Positions 17,389-26,250 of a stretch of 64,000 nucleotides of DNA are shown in pieces (within the stretch, counting starts at the first letter, position 1; the number at the start of each line of letters is the position of its first letter). Location of the stretch: contig NZ_JAPEQG010000001.1 in the NCBI RefSeq assembly GCF_026339735.1, forward strand, positions 1 to 64,000, given 5' to 3'. The DNA comes from Streptomyces sp. NBC_01669 (GTDB taxonomy: Bacteria > Actinomycetota > Actinomycetes > Streptomycetales > Streptomycetaceae). A program made the translations under genes and the position numbers. Under the pieces are notes generated by a model. It was given only the letters and a program-made list of their open reading frames with translations. It was not told where the DNA came from and made no database searches.

Positions 17389-19287
17389 ATGGCGGCGGCT
17401 CAGACCGTCCTGGCCGAGTCCGGGGCAGACGGGCTGCGGTCGGTGAGCGCGCGACCGATCGGTGACCATGCCCTGCTGTCCGACTGCCGCTCGGCCGCCC
17501 TGGTCACCTCCGAGGGCTCGGTGGACTGGCTGTGCCTTCCCCGCTTCGACAGCCCGGCGATCTTCGCCCGGCTCCTCGACGAGGATGCCGGCCACTGGTC
17601 CATCCGTCCCGCCGGACCCGCCGACGTCAGCCGCCGCTACGTCGAGGAGACCCTCGTTCTGGAGACGACCTTCCGCGCAACTGGAGGCACGGCAGTTGTA
17701 CGCGACGCGCTCGCCCTGGGACGGCGCGAGCGCGGACACGCACTCGGCGAGGCTTCCCCCGGAATTCTGCTGCGTCAGGTCACCTGCACCGAAGGACAGG
17801 TGACCCTCGACATCGTCTATGCGCCACGCCCGGAGTTCGGGCTGATCCACCCGCTCCTCTCACCGGTCCGGGGCGGGCTCGCCGCGTACGGGGGCGCCCA
17901 CGTGCTCCTGTTGTCCAGCCCCGTCGACCTGACCGTGAGCGGTTCCACCGCGCACGGCCGGTTCACACTGCGGGCATCGGACCGCCTCGGCTTCGCATTG
18001 CATGTTGGGCCGGCGTGGGAAAGCGAGCCGGTGCGCTGGCGGGCGGGGCGTATCCGGCGGCGCCTGAACGACACCGCCGAAGGCTGGCGCTCGTGGTCCC
18101 GGCTCCACCGCGGCTACGTCGGCCCCTGGCAGGACGAGGTGGCACACAGCGGACGCGTGCTGCGGGCACTGACCTTCGCCCCCACGGGAGCCATCGTCGC
18201 CGCGGCCACCACCTCACTGCCCGAACGCCCCGGCGGCACACGCAACTGGGACTACCGCTACACCTGGGTCCGCGACGCGAGCTTCACCCTCCAAGCACTC
18301 TCCACCGCCGCCTGCGAGAAGGAGAAGGACAAGTTCTTCGGCTTCCTCGCCCGCGCCGCGGCAACCCAGCTCCACCGCGGCGTGAACCTGCAGATCATGT
18401 ACGGCATCGGTGGTGAACGCGACCTCAGCGAGCGGCTGCTGCCCCACCTGGCCGGCTGGCGCGACAGCACCCCCGTGCGAACCGGCAACGACGCCTGGCG
18501 CCAACGCCAGCTCGACGTCTACGGCGAACTTCTTGACGCCGCCCACGAGACCCTCCCACCCGGAGAGCACCTGGACCCACCCACCCGCGCCCTCCTGGTC
18601 CAGGCAGCCGACACGGCCGCCCGTCGCTGGACCGAGCCCGACCAGGGCATCTGGGAGAGACGCGGACCGAGTAGACACTTCCTGCACTCGAAACTGATGT
18701 GCTGGGTCGCCCTGGACCGCGCCATCGCCATGGCCCCCGCCCTCCGGGCCGACGAACGCGTCCCCCATTGGCGGCATGAGCGGGACAACATCCGTCAAGC
18801 CATCGAAGAGCGCGGCTGGAACCCCCGTTCGAGTACCTTCACCCAGGTGTTCGACAGTGACGAGCTGGACGCCTCGGCGCTGATGCTGCCCATCGTCGGC
18901 TTCCTGTCTCCGCACGACCCCCGCGTCCAGTCCACCGTGCTGGCCGTCGCCACCCACCTCACCGACCGCAACGGCCTGGTCCGCCGCTACCTCGGCGACG
19001 AGATCGAGGAAGCGGAAGGAGCCTTCCTGCTGTGCACCTTCTGGCTCGCCCACGCTCTCGCCCTGACCGGTCATGTCGTCCGTGCACGGCAGGTGTTCCA
19101 GACCGCCCTCGCACACGCCAACGATGTCGGCCTGCTCGCCGAGGAGACCGACCCGGCCACGGGAGAGGCCCTCGGCAACTTCCCTCAAGCCTTCAGCCAC
19201 ATCGGACTCATCAACGCCGCCCGCGCCATCCGCGATGCCGGACAGCAACCCGCACCGCAAGGAACCGAACACTGGTCCCCTGCATGA
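17389..19287 (+). CDS. Glycoside hydrolase family 15 protein (glucoamylase/trehalase-like)
   Basis: 632 residues, no signal peptide, so cytoplasmic. The N-terminal beta-rich domain starts PIGDHALLSDCRSAALV and SVDWLCLPRFDSPAIFARLL. The (alpha/alpha)6 catalytic domain shows TRNWDYRYTWVRDASFTLQA, KLMCWVALDRAIAM, the acid/base region DIEEAEGAFLLCTFWLA-like (EIEEAEGAFLLCTFWLAHAL) and GNFPQAFSHIGLINAA. These are the standard marks of bacterial GH15 enzymes; several actinomycete members act on trehalose or maltose-type glucans. Expected length for the family is about 600. ATG 17389 lacks a good ribosome site; GTG 17443 is an alternative. It may read on from the methyltransferase after 207 bp. Confidence 0.88.
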   Translation: MAAAQTVLAESGADGLRSVSARPIGDHALLSDCRSAALVTSEGSVDWLCLPRFDSPAIFARLLDEDAGHWSIRPAGPADVSRRYVEETLVLETTFRATGGTAVVRDALALGRRERGHALGEASPGILLRQVTCTEGQVTLDIVYAPRPEFGLIHPLLSPVRGGLAAYGGAHVLLLSSPVDLTVSGSTAHGRFTLRASDRLGFALHVGPAWESEPVRWRAGRIRRRLNDTAEGWRSWSRLHRGYVGPWQDEVAHSGRVLRALTFAPTGAIVAAATTSLPERPGGTRNWDYRYTWVRDASFTLQALSTAACEKEKDKFFGFLARAAATQLHRGVNLQIMYGIGGERDLSERLLPHLAGWRDSTPVRTGNDAWRQRQLDVYGELLDAAHETLPPGEHLDPPTRALLVQAADTAARRWTEPDQGIWERRGPSRHFLHSKLMCWVALDRAIAMAPALRADERVPHWRHERDNIRQAIEERGWNPRSSTFTQVFDSDELDASALMLPIVGFLSPHDPRVQSTVLAVATHLTDRNGLVRRYLGDEIEEAEGAFLLCTFWLAHALALTGHVVRARQVFQTALAHANDVGLLAEETDPATGEALGNFPQAFSHIGLINAARAIRDAGQQPAPQGTEHWSPA

Positions 19288-19371
19288 ATCGACGACTGCC
19301 GCGTGTACGCCGTCAGGGGGGCGGACCAGCGCGGATGACTCATCCTGCGCGCCCGTCTCCCTAGCTAGCCC

Positions 19372-20824
19372 CAATACCGTTCAGTTAAGTGCTTCTGGGT
19401 TATTGTGGGTGGATGCCGCGTTCTGGTTGGGTGAAGCCGTCTTCTGATGTCCGCTTGTCGGATTTGGTGTCTGTGGGGTTGCTGACGCGGGTGTTTCCCG
19501 CGGATGTGGTTGACGCGGTGATCGAGGAGGCGGGGCGTACTGAGCGGCGTCACCGGTCCTTGCCCGCGCGGGTGATGGCGTACTTCTCGATGGGGATGGC
19601 GCTGTATTCGGATGGCTCCTACGAGGATGTGTTCGCGCAGCTCACGGATGGGCTGTCGTGGGCGTCGGGGTGGTCGGAGTCGTTCACGCCGCCCTCGAAG
19701 TCGGCGATCTTCCAGGCCAGGGCTCGTCTGGGGTTCGAGCCGGTGCGGGATCTCTTCGCGCGGGTTGCGCGTCCGCTGGCGGGGCCGGACACGCCGGGGT
19801 CGTGGCTGGCCGGGCGTCGTCTGGTGGCGATCGACGGGACGTGCCTGGACGTGGCAGACACGGCAGCCAACGCAGAATTCTTCGGGCGGCCGGCTTCCGG
19901 CCGGGGGGAGCAGTCCGCGTTTCCGCAGGCCCGCCTGGTGGCATTGGCGGAATGCGGCACTCATGCCGTCTTCGACGCTGTCACCGGCCCGTGCAGCGTG
20001 TCGGAGATCGAGTTGTCCCGGCAGCTCGTCGATCGGCTGGAGTCGGGCCAACTGGTCCTGGCCGACCGGGGCTTCTACGGGTTCCGTCTGTGGCAGCAGG
20101 CCGCCGCCACGGGCGCGGATCTTCTCTGGCGAGTGAAAACGAACCTGCGGCCCCGGCATCTGGAAACCCTGGCCGATGGGTCCTGGCTGGCCCGGATCGT
20201 CCCGACGTCGGGCACGAACCGGGCCACGACGGAGCCGCTCACAGTCAGAGTGATCGACTACACGGTCGATGACGGCCGGGACAACCCCGAGGAATACCGG
20301 CTGCTGACCACGATCCTCGACCCGGCCGACGTCGGCGCCGAGGACCTCGCAGCCGTCTATGCCCAACGATGGGAGATCGAGACAACCTTCGACGAACTGA
20401 AAACCCATCAACGCGGACCCCGCGCGGTACTGCGCTCGAAAGCCCCCGACCTTGTCCAGCAAGAAATCTGGGGACACCTGTGCTGCCACTACGCCATCCG
20501 CACCCTGATGGCCGACACCGCCGCGCACACCGGCCAGGACCCCGACAGAGTCTCCTTCGTCAAAGCCCTCCGCATCGCCCGCCGTTCAGTCGCGCAGGGC
20601 GCATTTTCCCCCTCCGGGCACTGACACGGCCGACGCAGCATGGCGTCACGCCATCCGATGGCTCACCCAACACCTCAACCCACCCCGCCGAAAACGCTCA
20701 CACCCGCGAGTCGTCAAACGCAAGGTCCTGAAATGGGCCGCGAAACGCTCCCACCACGCACACTGGCCCCAGCCCAAACACAGCCCCCACATCACCATCC
20801 GAGTCCACTAACTGAACGGTATTG
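19372..20824 (+). mobile_element. IS4-family element with 10-bp target duplication
   Basis: Inverted ends CAATACCGTTCAGTTA start at 19372 and, reversed, finish at 20824. The flanks are identical 10-bp repeats TAGCTAGCCC (19362-19371 and 20825-20834), the size expected for IS4 insertions. Length 1,453 bp. The intact target repeat marks a single recent insertion in the intergenic space after the GH15 gene. Confidence 0.92.
19413..20811 (+). pseudogene. IS4-family transposase with a frameshift near its end
   Basis: From ATG 19413 the protein carries the IS4 DDE set: LVAIDGTCLDVADTA, GQLVLADRGFYGFRLW and YAQRWEIETTFDELKTHQRG (YREK-like block). The frame closes at TGA 20622-20624 just after SVAQGAFSPSGH. 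However, the next frame continues in clear family sequence (AAWRHAIRWLTQHLNPPRRK, RVVKRKVLKWAAKRSHHAHW, PHITIRVH) to TAA 20809-20811. A one-base slip in or near the TTTTCCCCC run at about 20604 explains this. A terminal-tail loss may or may not abolish activity; programmed slippage is a weaker alternative. Confidence 0.85.
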
Positions 20825-20945
20825 TAGCTAGCCCCAGGCCCCGCAGACAAGCAGGCCACCGGCCCACCGACGCCGAGAATGAGACCGTCGAACGACCGAC
20901 GGGGCTGACGTGGCCGCTCCCTGATGGCACTACGAATCGGCCGGA

Positions 20946-21812
20946 GGGCTTTGTCAGGTTGAGCGAGTGCTCGAGGGTGTGAGCCGGTTCGACGCGTTTC
21001 GGCTTCGGTGGTGACAGCGGCTCAGGCTACGGCGGGCAGGCTGGCGACGCCGGTGATCTGGTCCCAGATCGCGAAGCGGATGATCATCTCGGCGCGGTAG
21101 TTCGGGGCGGTGAGGAGGTGACGGCGGGGTCGGAAGTGGGGTGAGATGCCGCTGAACGCGGCCAGGAACCGTTGTGCGGCACCCACCGATCGGAAGCCTT
21201 TCATCGCGCGCTCGCGTTGCCTCGTCGGCTGGTGGGAGTTCTCGGCCCGGTTGTTCAGGCCCTTGTGCGAGCGGTGTTCGACCGACGGCATCTCGTGGCG
21301 GTGGGCGGCGCCGTAGGAGCGGAGCTTGTCGGTGACGATCACCCGGGGCACCGACCGGGTCTTCTTCATCAGCTTCCGGAAGAAACGCCTGGCCGCGGCC
21401 TCGTCCCGCCGGTTCTGCAGCAGGATGTCGAGCACGTTCCCGTGCTGGTCCACGGCCCGCCACAGGTACCGCTGCACGCCGTTGATTTTGACGAACACCT
21501 CGTCCAAGTGCCACTTGTCACCAGGCCCCGGACGGCGCCGACGTAGAGCAGCGGCATAAGCCGGGCCGAACCGGCGCGTCCACTGGTGGACTGTCTCGTG
21601 GCTGACCTCGATGCCGCGCTCGAGCATCAGCTCCTCGATGTCGCGCAGGCTCAGGTTGAAGCGGTGGTACAACCACACACAGTGGGAGATGACCTCCGGA
21701 GGGAAGCGGAAACCCCGGTACGACGGCGTCACCACGGACAGCCCCTCCAGCGATTCGACCAGACGGATGATCATGCCGCCTGAGAAGGCCACCACTCAAC
21801 CTGACAACGCCC
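20946..21812 (-). mobile_element. IS6-family element
   Basis: Ends GGGCTTTGTCAGGTTGAG from 20946 and the near-identical GGGCGTTGTCAGGTTGAG reading in from 21812 (17 of 18 match). Length 867 bp with one transposase. No 8-bp target duplication is visible (CGGCCGGA versus TCCGCAGA), which suggests recombination or adjacent deletion, a usual outcome of replicative IS6 activity. Confidence 0.85.
21022..21795 (-). CDS. IS6-family transposase
   Basis: 257 residues. Typical IS6 order: SYRGFRFPPEVISHCVWLYH, LSLRDIEELMLERGIEVSHE (HTH), WHLDEVFVKINGVQRYLWRA (first Asp), VIVTDKLRSYGAAHRH (second Asp) and GLNNRAENSHQPTRQRERAM (Glu). Intact and probably functional. The last residues (WDQITGVASLPAVA) extend to the element's end. 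No other gene is carried. Confidence 0.93.
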   Translation of the reverse strand: MVAFSGGMIIRLVESLEGLSVVTPSYRGFRFPPEVISHCVWLYHRFNLSLRDIEELMLERGIEVSHETVHQWTRRFGPAYAAALRRRRPGPGDKWHLDEVFVKINGVQRYLWRAVDQHGNVLDILLQNRRDEAAARRFFRKLMKKTRSVPRVIVTDKLRSYGAAHRHEMPSVEHRSHKGLNNRAENSHQPTRQRERAMKGFRSVGAAQRFLAAFSGISPHFRPRRHLLTAPNYRAEMIIRFAIWDQITGVASLPAVA

Positions 21813-22187
21813 TCCGCAGAGCTGTGCGCCGCTGCCGGGTCCGGCCCCCGTCCCATCACCACTCCCTTGTCTCGTAAGTACCAAGGGAGCTTAAAGGCCA
21901 TTGATCTGTGCATGAGTACTGTTCTCCAGCACCGTGTGGCCGAGTTCGAATACTCGGTGCCAGGATCTGCCTAAGGACGTGTCATCTGCGCTGCGTGTTC
22001 ATGTAGGTTCCGTTTTCACCTGTCATCCGGCTGCCTCCTGACCTGCGGATATGGATTGTTATCCGGGTGAGTTGTCGTGCGTTGCGTCCGCGTGTTCTGT
22101 CGCTTTCTTCGGAGCTTGGGGCGTGGCCGTCCGACCAGCCTTGGGTGGCTGAGGCGCGGTGTCGGCAGTTGGTGGTAGTCGTAGGGC
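21813..22187. other. Intergenic stretch, no gene recognised
   Basis: 375 bp between the IS6 end and the SMI1/KNR4 gene. Short open frames exist but none has a family match or convincing codon bias. It is less GC-rich than its surroundings around 21,880-22,070. Confidence 0.4.
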
Positions 22188-22820
22188 GTGAACGACGCGA
22201 TCTCGGATGCGATAGCCCTGTTGCAGGCGGCCTTCCCTGCTGAGGTCCGGCGGCAGCCTCTGGGCTGGCAGGCACTTCACTCCTGGGAGGAGCGGCATGG
22301 AGTGGTGTTGCCCGAGCCGTACCGCACCTTCGTGGCCGAGATTGCGAACGGTGCGGATGTCGGTCCGCCCGAAGAGGGGGGTCTGCTGCCGCTGGGGGAG
22401 AAGCCGACCGGCTGGGCTGGATGGAAGCCAGTGGACTGGCGCAGTCCCGAGCCGTTCGACGGCACCGCCGCCCGCAGGCCCGCCCTTCCGTTCCCGCTCA
22501 AGGAGGAAACAGAGTGGGAGTACGAGTACTACGACGACGCGCTCCACTCCCACGTGCAACACCAGGCATACCAGTGGGGTTCCGTGCTGCTCGGTCGCGA
22601 TGACCCCGGCCCGTACTGCACCGCTGCCTTCTGGACACTGGTGGTGGCTGGCCCCCAGCGCGGCCAGATCTGGCACCTCAACGACGCGGGGGCAGGTCCC
22701 TATGCCCCGAATCGGCACTATGTGCGATTACTTGACGAGTTCGTCCTGTCGCCGCCGGGCGGCTTCCTGGAGTGGGTGAGGGACTGGCACACAGGGCAGG
22801 GCTGGTGGCGCGCCGAGTAG
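22188..22820 (+). CDS. SMI1/KNR4 (SUKH) family protein
   Basis: 210 residues from GTG 22188. The SUKH signature is early: LGWQALHSWEERHGVVLPEP followed by YRTFVAEIANGADVGPPEEG and LLPLGEKP. Middle: QWGSVLLGRDDPGPYCTAAF, LVVAGPQRGQIWHLNDAGAG; end: RLLDEFVLSPPGGFLEWVRD. No signal or membrane segment. SUKH proteins commonly neutralise secreted or contact-dependent nuclease toxins; no toxin gene lies nearby, so this may be an orphan immunity gene. Convergent with, and perhaps overlapping, the regulator gene on the other strand. Confidence 0.8.
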   Translation: MNDAISDAIALLQAAFPAEVRRQPLGWQALHSWEERHGVVLPEPYRTFVAEIANGADVGPPEEGGLLPLGEKPTGWAGWKPVDWRSPEPFDGTAARRPALPFPLKEETEWEYEYYDDALHSHVQHQAYQWGSVLLGRDDPGPYCTAAFWTLVVAGPQRGQIWHLNDAGAGPYAPNRHYVRLLDEFVLSPPGGFLEWVRDWHTGQGWWRAE

Positions 22821-23399
22821 CCGTTGTGATGGGGCGTCCGGCGGACGCCCAGTCTCAAGCTCAGCCGGCTGACGCGCTGGGTGTCCCGACGCCGACAGCT
22901 CGAACCCCGCGACGAGGGCCGATCGACTGACTGTGCCTTGACCGGCGGGTATGGGTGGTTGTCCGAGGGAGTTGTCGGCGGTCGGAGCGGTGGGTGTGCT
23001 CGCTCGCTTCCGGACTTCGTGGACCGCGGCCTTTTGGCCCTCGGGAGTGAGGGCGTAGTAGGTGATGCGGCGGCCGGGGCCGCGGCCTGGGGTTGCTCGT
23101 TGGCGCCAGGAGTCGTCGTCTTCGAGGCGGGCGGTGAGCCAGCCGACCTGTTCGAGCTGGCGCAGTCGGGTGGAGATGGATCCGTTGTTGATTCCGGTTC
23201 GGTCGCTGATCTGGGCGCCGTAGAACTCTTGGTCGGGGTTGTTCAGGAGATGGCGCAGGAGGATGAGCGCCTCCGCGCGGACCCGGATTAGGGCAAACCA
23301 AACGAAAGGCTGGACCTCGAACCCCGCCCGTGACCACGGTCCCGTCCGAACCGCGACCGCCACGAAGACCGGTCGGATGACAAGTTGACGACAAGTCAC
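22728..23399 (-). CDS. PadR/MarR-like winged-helix regulator
   Basis: Up to 223 residues (GTG 23399; no strong ribosome site). The DNA-binding part is residues ~38-130: RAEALILLRHLLNNPDQEFY, GAQISDRTGINNGSISTRLR (recognition helix) and QLEQVGWLTARLEDDDSWRQ with the wing GPGRRITYYALTPEG, then QKAAVHEVRKR. This is the PadR-type arrangement. The long Pro/Ala-rich C-terminus after ~145 overlaps the SUKH gene by 93 bp on the opposite strand and is probably non-conserved or due to a lost stop. Target genes unknown. Confidence 0.7.
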   Translation of the reverse strand: MTCRQLVIRPVFVAVAVRTGPWSRAGFEVQPFVWFALIRVRAEALILLRHLLNNPDQEFYGAQISDRTGINNGSISTRLRQLEQVGWLTARLEDDDSWRQRATPGRGPGRRITYYALTPEGQKAAVHEVRKRASTPTAPTADNSLGQPPIPAGQGTVSRSALVAGFELSASGHPARQPAELETGRPPDAPSQRLLGAPPALPCVPVPHPLQEAARRRQDELVK

Positions 23400-23437
23400 G
23401 TGGACACCGCCATCTTCAGCCGGAAACTACAGTTCAT

Positions 23438-24394
23438 TTACGGGTGTATGTGGCGGTAGGTGACGACTTTGCCGCGGTCGGGCAGAGGTGCGATGGTGAC
23501 GGTGCTGCCGGGCCGAGGGGCGTGGATGACCTTGCCGTTGCCGATGTACAGCCCCACATGGCCGCCGCCGTAGGACAGGACGAGGTCACCGGGCACCAAG
23601 CGCGCCCGGCTCGTGGCGGTCCCGGCGTGGATCTGGCCCCAGGTGGTGCGCGGCAGCTTCACCCCAGCCGCTTGCCAGGCCCGCATCACCAGGCCGGAGC
23701 AGTCGAAGCCGCGCGGTCCGGTACCGCCCCAGATGTAGGGCTTACCCAGCTGTGCTCGGGCGTAGGTGATGACGGCGTTCGGCGCGGACTTCACCCGGGA
23801 CTTCACAGCGGGCTTCTGCGTGGTCGTCGGCGGGGTGGCCGTCGACTGCCGTGCGGCGTCCGGGGAACCCGGTATGCCGGCGACGCGCAGCTGGTTGCCG
23901 GCGTAGATCAGCGTCGACGATCCCAGGCCGTTGAGCCGCTGCAGGGCCTTGATGGTCGTGCCGTGCGTGCGGGCCAGTGCCCAGAGCGTGTCACCGGGCC
24001 GCACAGTGACCTTCCTGACGCCTGCGGGCTTGGCCTCGGCGGTGCCCGGCCCGGCGGGCTTCTGGGTCGGGCCGGACGTCGGTACCTTGGGCGCGGGCTC
24101 GGGCGTGGCCGGTGATTTTGGCTGGAGGGTGACCGCCGGCCGGTCGGCCGAGGGCGCTCCCGACGGGCCGTGCACGCCCAGCAGCGCGCCCCCCAGCAAC
24201 GAAAGCACGAACGCCGCGACCAGACCCACCACGACCCACCGCCAATCCCCGCTTTGAGTACGGATGTTGGCCGCACTGTGGCTGCGCGGTCTGCGGTGAG
24301 ATGTCGGCGCCGACCGCGACGCCTGGGGTGGCTGGTGCTCCTTTGTCTTCTCCGGCGTCTGCCGCAGGGGCTTGAGCAAGGTCTGCTGTGCCAT
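23438..24394 (-). CDS. LysM and NlpC/P60 cell-wall hydrolase
   Basis: 318 residues from ATG 24394 with AAGGAGG upstream (a GTG one codon earlier is also possible). Order: cytoplasmic Arg-rich head, one membrane span (~52-74, WRWVVVGLVAAFVLSLLGGA), Pro/Ala linker, LysM domain (~125-170, VRPGDTLWALARTHGTTIKA), second linker, and NlpC/P60 peptidase (~205-318) with the catalytic Cys in GFDCSGLVMRAW, His in GGGHVGLYIGNG and third polar residue in VIHAPRPG. It should be an anchored or secreted endopeptidase cutting peptidoglycan stem peptides. The 5' region holds a strong inverted-repeat structure that may regulate it. Confidence 0.92.
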   Translation of the reverse strand: MAQQTLLKPLRQTPEKTKEHQPPQASRSAPTSHRRPRSHSAANIRTQSGDWRWVVVGLVAAFVLSLLGGALLGVHGPSGAPSADRPAVTLQPKSPATPEPAPKVPTSGPTQKPAGPGTAEAKPAGVRKVTVRPGDTLWALARTHGTTIKALQRLNGLGSSTLIYAGNQLRVAGIPGSPDAARQSTATPPTTTQKPAVKSRVKSAPNAVITYARAQLGKPYIWGGTGPRGFDCSGLVMRAWQAAGVKLPRTTWGQIHAGTATSRARLVPGDLVLSYGGGHVGLYIGNGKVIHAPRPGSTVTIAPLPDRGKVVTYRHIHP

Positions 24395-24474
24395 CACAAC
24401 CTCCTTCGAAGGGCCGGGATTTCGCGGCCTGGAAGGAGGCTGTTCCGCTGTGTCGGTGTCCCGCTAGATCTTCG

Positions 24475-24592
24475 GGCGTCCGGGACAGTCCCGGCCTGTC
24501 CACGCTCCGCGGCACCTTGGTGAAAGGGCGGCGTCTCACCCCTGGACACCGCCTGTGACCTGCATAGACGACTCGGGACTGTCCCGGACGCC
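24475..24592 (-). promoter_or_regulatory. Structured leader candidate upstream of the LysM-NlpC/P60 gene
   Basis: Two perfect 19-bp inverted arms (24475-24493 and 24574-24592, core CGGGACAGTCCCG) close an 80-base loop. Inside lies a second hairpin with 9-bp arms 24527-24535 and 24545-24553 (one G-U pair when read on the minus strand). It sits 80 bp upstream of the hydrolase start in the 414-bp gap shared with the divergent secreted-protein gene at 24812. It does not show the conserved ydaO (c-di-AMP) riboswitch blocks, so no known riboswitch is assigned. The arms are themselves near-palindromic, so DNA-binding sites are the alternative. Confidence 0.5.
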
Positions 24593-24811
24593 GTAATGCG
24601 TTGCCCACCGCTGACCCCACCCGGCACGCTCTTGCCATCGACCGGCCCACCCGGACAACGCCATACGTCGATAGCGCATCCGGGTCCGCCGCGTCTTCTC
24701 TCGCCATCTGCCGGTGTCGACGACCGGGCGAGCAGCCGTCCACACGGCCCACCCCCAGGCACCAGCCCAGGGGTGCCACATCACCGACTCATTCCTTGAG
24801 GGAGCATCCGC

Positions 24812-25459
24812 ATGTCTGCTGTCAAAAACCGCAAGGCTCGGCCACTGATCATCGCCGTACTCGCCGGTGGTCTGGTTGCCGGCGTCGTCACTGGCACCTC
24901 CATCACCGACGTATTCACCGCCGCCTCCGAACAGGGCGGCGCCGCCGACCAGGTCGCCCTCGCCGGTACGAATGCGAAGAGCGGGGACGTGTGCGCGCCC
25001 GTCGACCGTGTGACGCCCATCCTGATCCGCGAGGGCTGGGACAGCGCCCCCGAGAAGATCACCTGGCGTAACGGCGCCTCCGCCCAGCAGCAGCACCAGT
25101 TCACCTTCACCCAGACCTACTCCGCCCGCGGCATGCTCACCGGCAAACTGCCCTCCCTTCCCAGCGTGCGGGGCAAGGCAAGGGCGCAAATCAACAAGAA
25201 GAACAAGCAGAACAATCAGGAGAGCTCCATGTTGGGCTTTGAGCTCGAACTGTCCGCCAGTATCAGCAACGCCGAGACCATCACCTACACCGTCCCCGCC
25301 CGCAGCATGTTCGTCGCCAAGCGCGGTATCTGGAAGCAGACCTGGGCCATCAAGCGCTACCAGCGGTGGTCCAACTGCCAGGAACGCTGGACCCACGTCG
25401 GCAACTACACCGGCGTCGGAAGCATGAACTACACATCCTCAAAGAAGCTCTACCGCTGA
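24812..25459 (+). CDS. Secreted beta-rich protein of unknown function
   Basis: 215 residues, ATG 24812 with GAGGGAG upstream. N-terminal Sec-type signal: KNRKARPL then IIAVLAGGLVAGVVTG. The mature part starts with a Cys (SGDVCAPVDRVTPILIRE), then alternating polar/hydrophobic strands (QQHQFTFTQTYSARG), a Lys/Asn-rich turn (INKKNKQNNQESS), and a strand pair GFELELSASISNAETITYTV followed by PARSMFVAKRGIW. The second Cys is in RWSNCQERW, so one disulfide is possible. The strand/turn pattern with a TVPA-type motif recalls aerolysin/ETX-type pore-forming folds, but this is a visual resemblance only. Followed by a hairpin terminator at 25575. Confidence 0.7.
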   Translation: MSAVKNRKARPLIIAVLAGGLVAGVVTGTSITDVFTAASEQGGAADQVALAGTNAKSGDVCAPVDRVTPILIREGWDSAPEKITWRNGASAQQQHQFTFTQTYSARGMLTGKLPSLPSVRGKARAQINKKNKQNNQESSMLGFELELSASISNAETITYTVPARSMFVAKRGIWKQTWAIKRYQRWSNCQERWTHVGNYTGVGSMNYTSSKKLYR

Positions 25460-25574
25460 ACCCATCGGCAACAACCTCTCCCGGCCCGCACACGCGTCCC
25501 GCACGGCACATCGCTCCGTGCGGGACGCCACCGGCTCCCAGGTATGCCTCGCCCGCAGCAGGGTGACAAGCTTC

Positions 25575-25616
25575 CTGGACTCCGGATAAGTGAGGTGAGG
25601 TTTATCCGGACTCCAG
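25575..25616. terminator. Hairpin terminator candidate
   Basis: Arms 25575-25589 and 25602-25616 (CTGGACTCCGGATAA against TTATCCGGACTCCAG, one mismatch) with a 12-base loop. It lies 115 bp past the secreted-protein stop and could serve it; the rest of the 340-bp gap (25460-25799) shows no gene. Confidence 0.5.
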
Positions 25617-25799
25617 AGCGGACGGCCCGCACAGAAGCCGCAATCCGCTACAGGACGGCTGGCCGCTTCCAGGATGTCCGCCCCGAATCCTGCCGAATCG
25701 TCACACCGTAATACCTCCTAAAACCGGCGCTCCGGGAAGCTGTCCTATCTCCGTCCCCGTCGTGGTCTGGCCGTGCCCGTGAGGCAGGCACAGGTGTAG

Positions 25800-26183
25800 T
25801 CAGCCCCAGTCGCCGTTGATCCACGCGAGCAGGCGGGCGCGCTTCTTGTAGGAGCAAGGAGCGTAGACAGCGCCGGACGTGACGTACGTTTCGGACCCGC
25901 CCCGCAGGTCGTACCCGTAGTCGCTGGGGCCGTATTCGCCGTCGCGGTAGCCGTCCATGTCGTCGGCCCAGTCGAGGAGACCGAAGTCGAGGTTGAGGTT
26001 CTCGAGGTACCGGGCGGGGTCGGCCGGTTCTACCGGTGCGGGACGACCGTCCGCCCCGGCGGTGAGCCGGTCTTCGAGGCAGCCGTCGGAGCGCACCGGC
26101 TGGCCCAGCCACCACCCGGCCAGGAACACGGCGTACAAAGTGGTGGCGGCGCCGAGGCGGCGCAGGGTTATCCAGGCAGGCAT
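25800..26183 (-). CDS. Small membrane-anchored protein (third of a coupled set)
   Basis: 127 residues from ATG 26183. N-terminal anchor WITLRRLGAATTLYAVFLAG WW followed by LGQPV, then an acidic Asp/Tyr-rich exterior (NLDFGLLDWADDMDGYRDGE) and a C-terminal motif APCSYKKRARLLAWINGDWG. It is a paralogue of the next gene: both share the anchor, the LGQPV turn, one Cys in the anchor-proximal part, one Cys near the end and a basic RxRAW-like final block ending in (G)HWR or GDWG. No known family. Lies 67 bp after that paralogue. Confidence 0.65.
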   Translation of the reverse strand: MPAWITLRRLGAATTLYAVFLAGWWLGQPVRSDGCLEDRLTAGADGRPAPVEPADPARYLENLNLDFGLLDWADDMDGYRDGEYGPSDYGYDLRGGSETYVTSGAVYAPCSYKKRARLLAWINGDWG

Positions 26184-26250
26184 CCGGGGAGTGTCGCACG
26201 ACACTAGGCCGGCGCCCGCGTCGGCGGACACCCCGGGCCACACCGCCTCT

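Noticed and set aside
24398..24811. c-di-AMP (ydaO) riboswitch upstream of the NlpC/P60 gene
   Set aside because: Expected from such genes in Streptomyces, but the conserved ydaO blocks could not be found; only an unassigned inverted-repeat structure is present.
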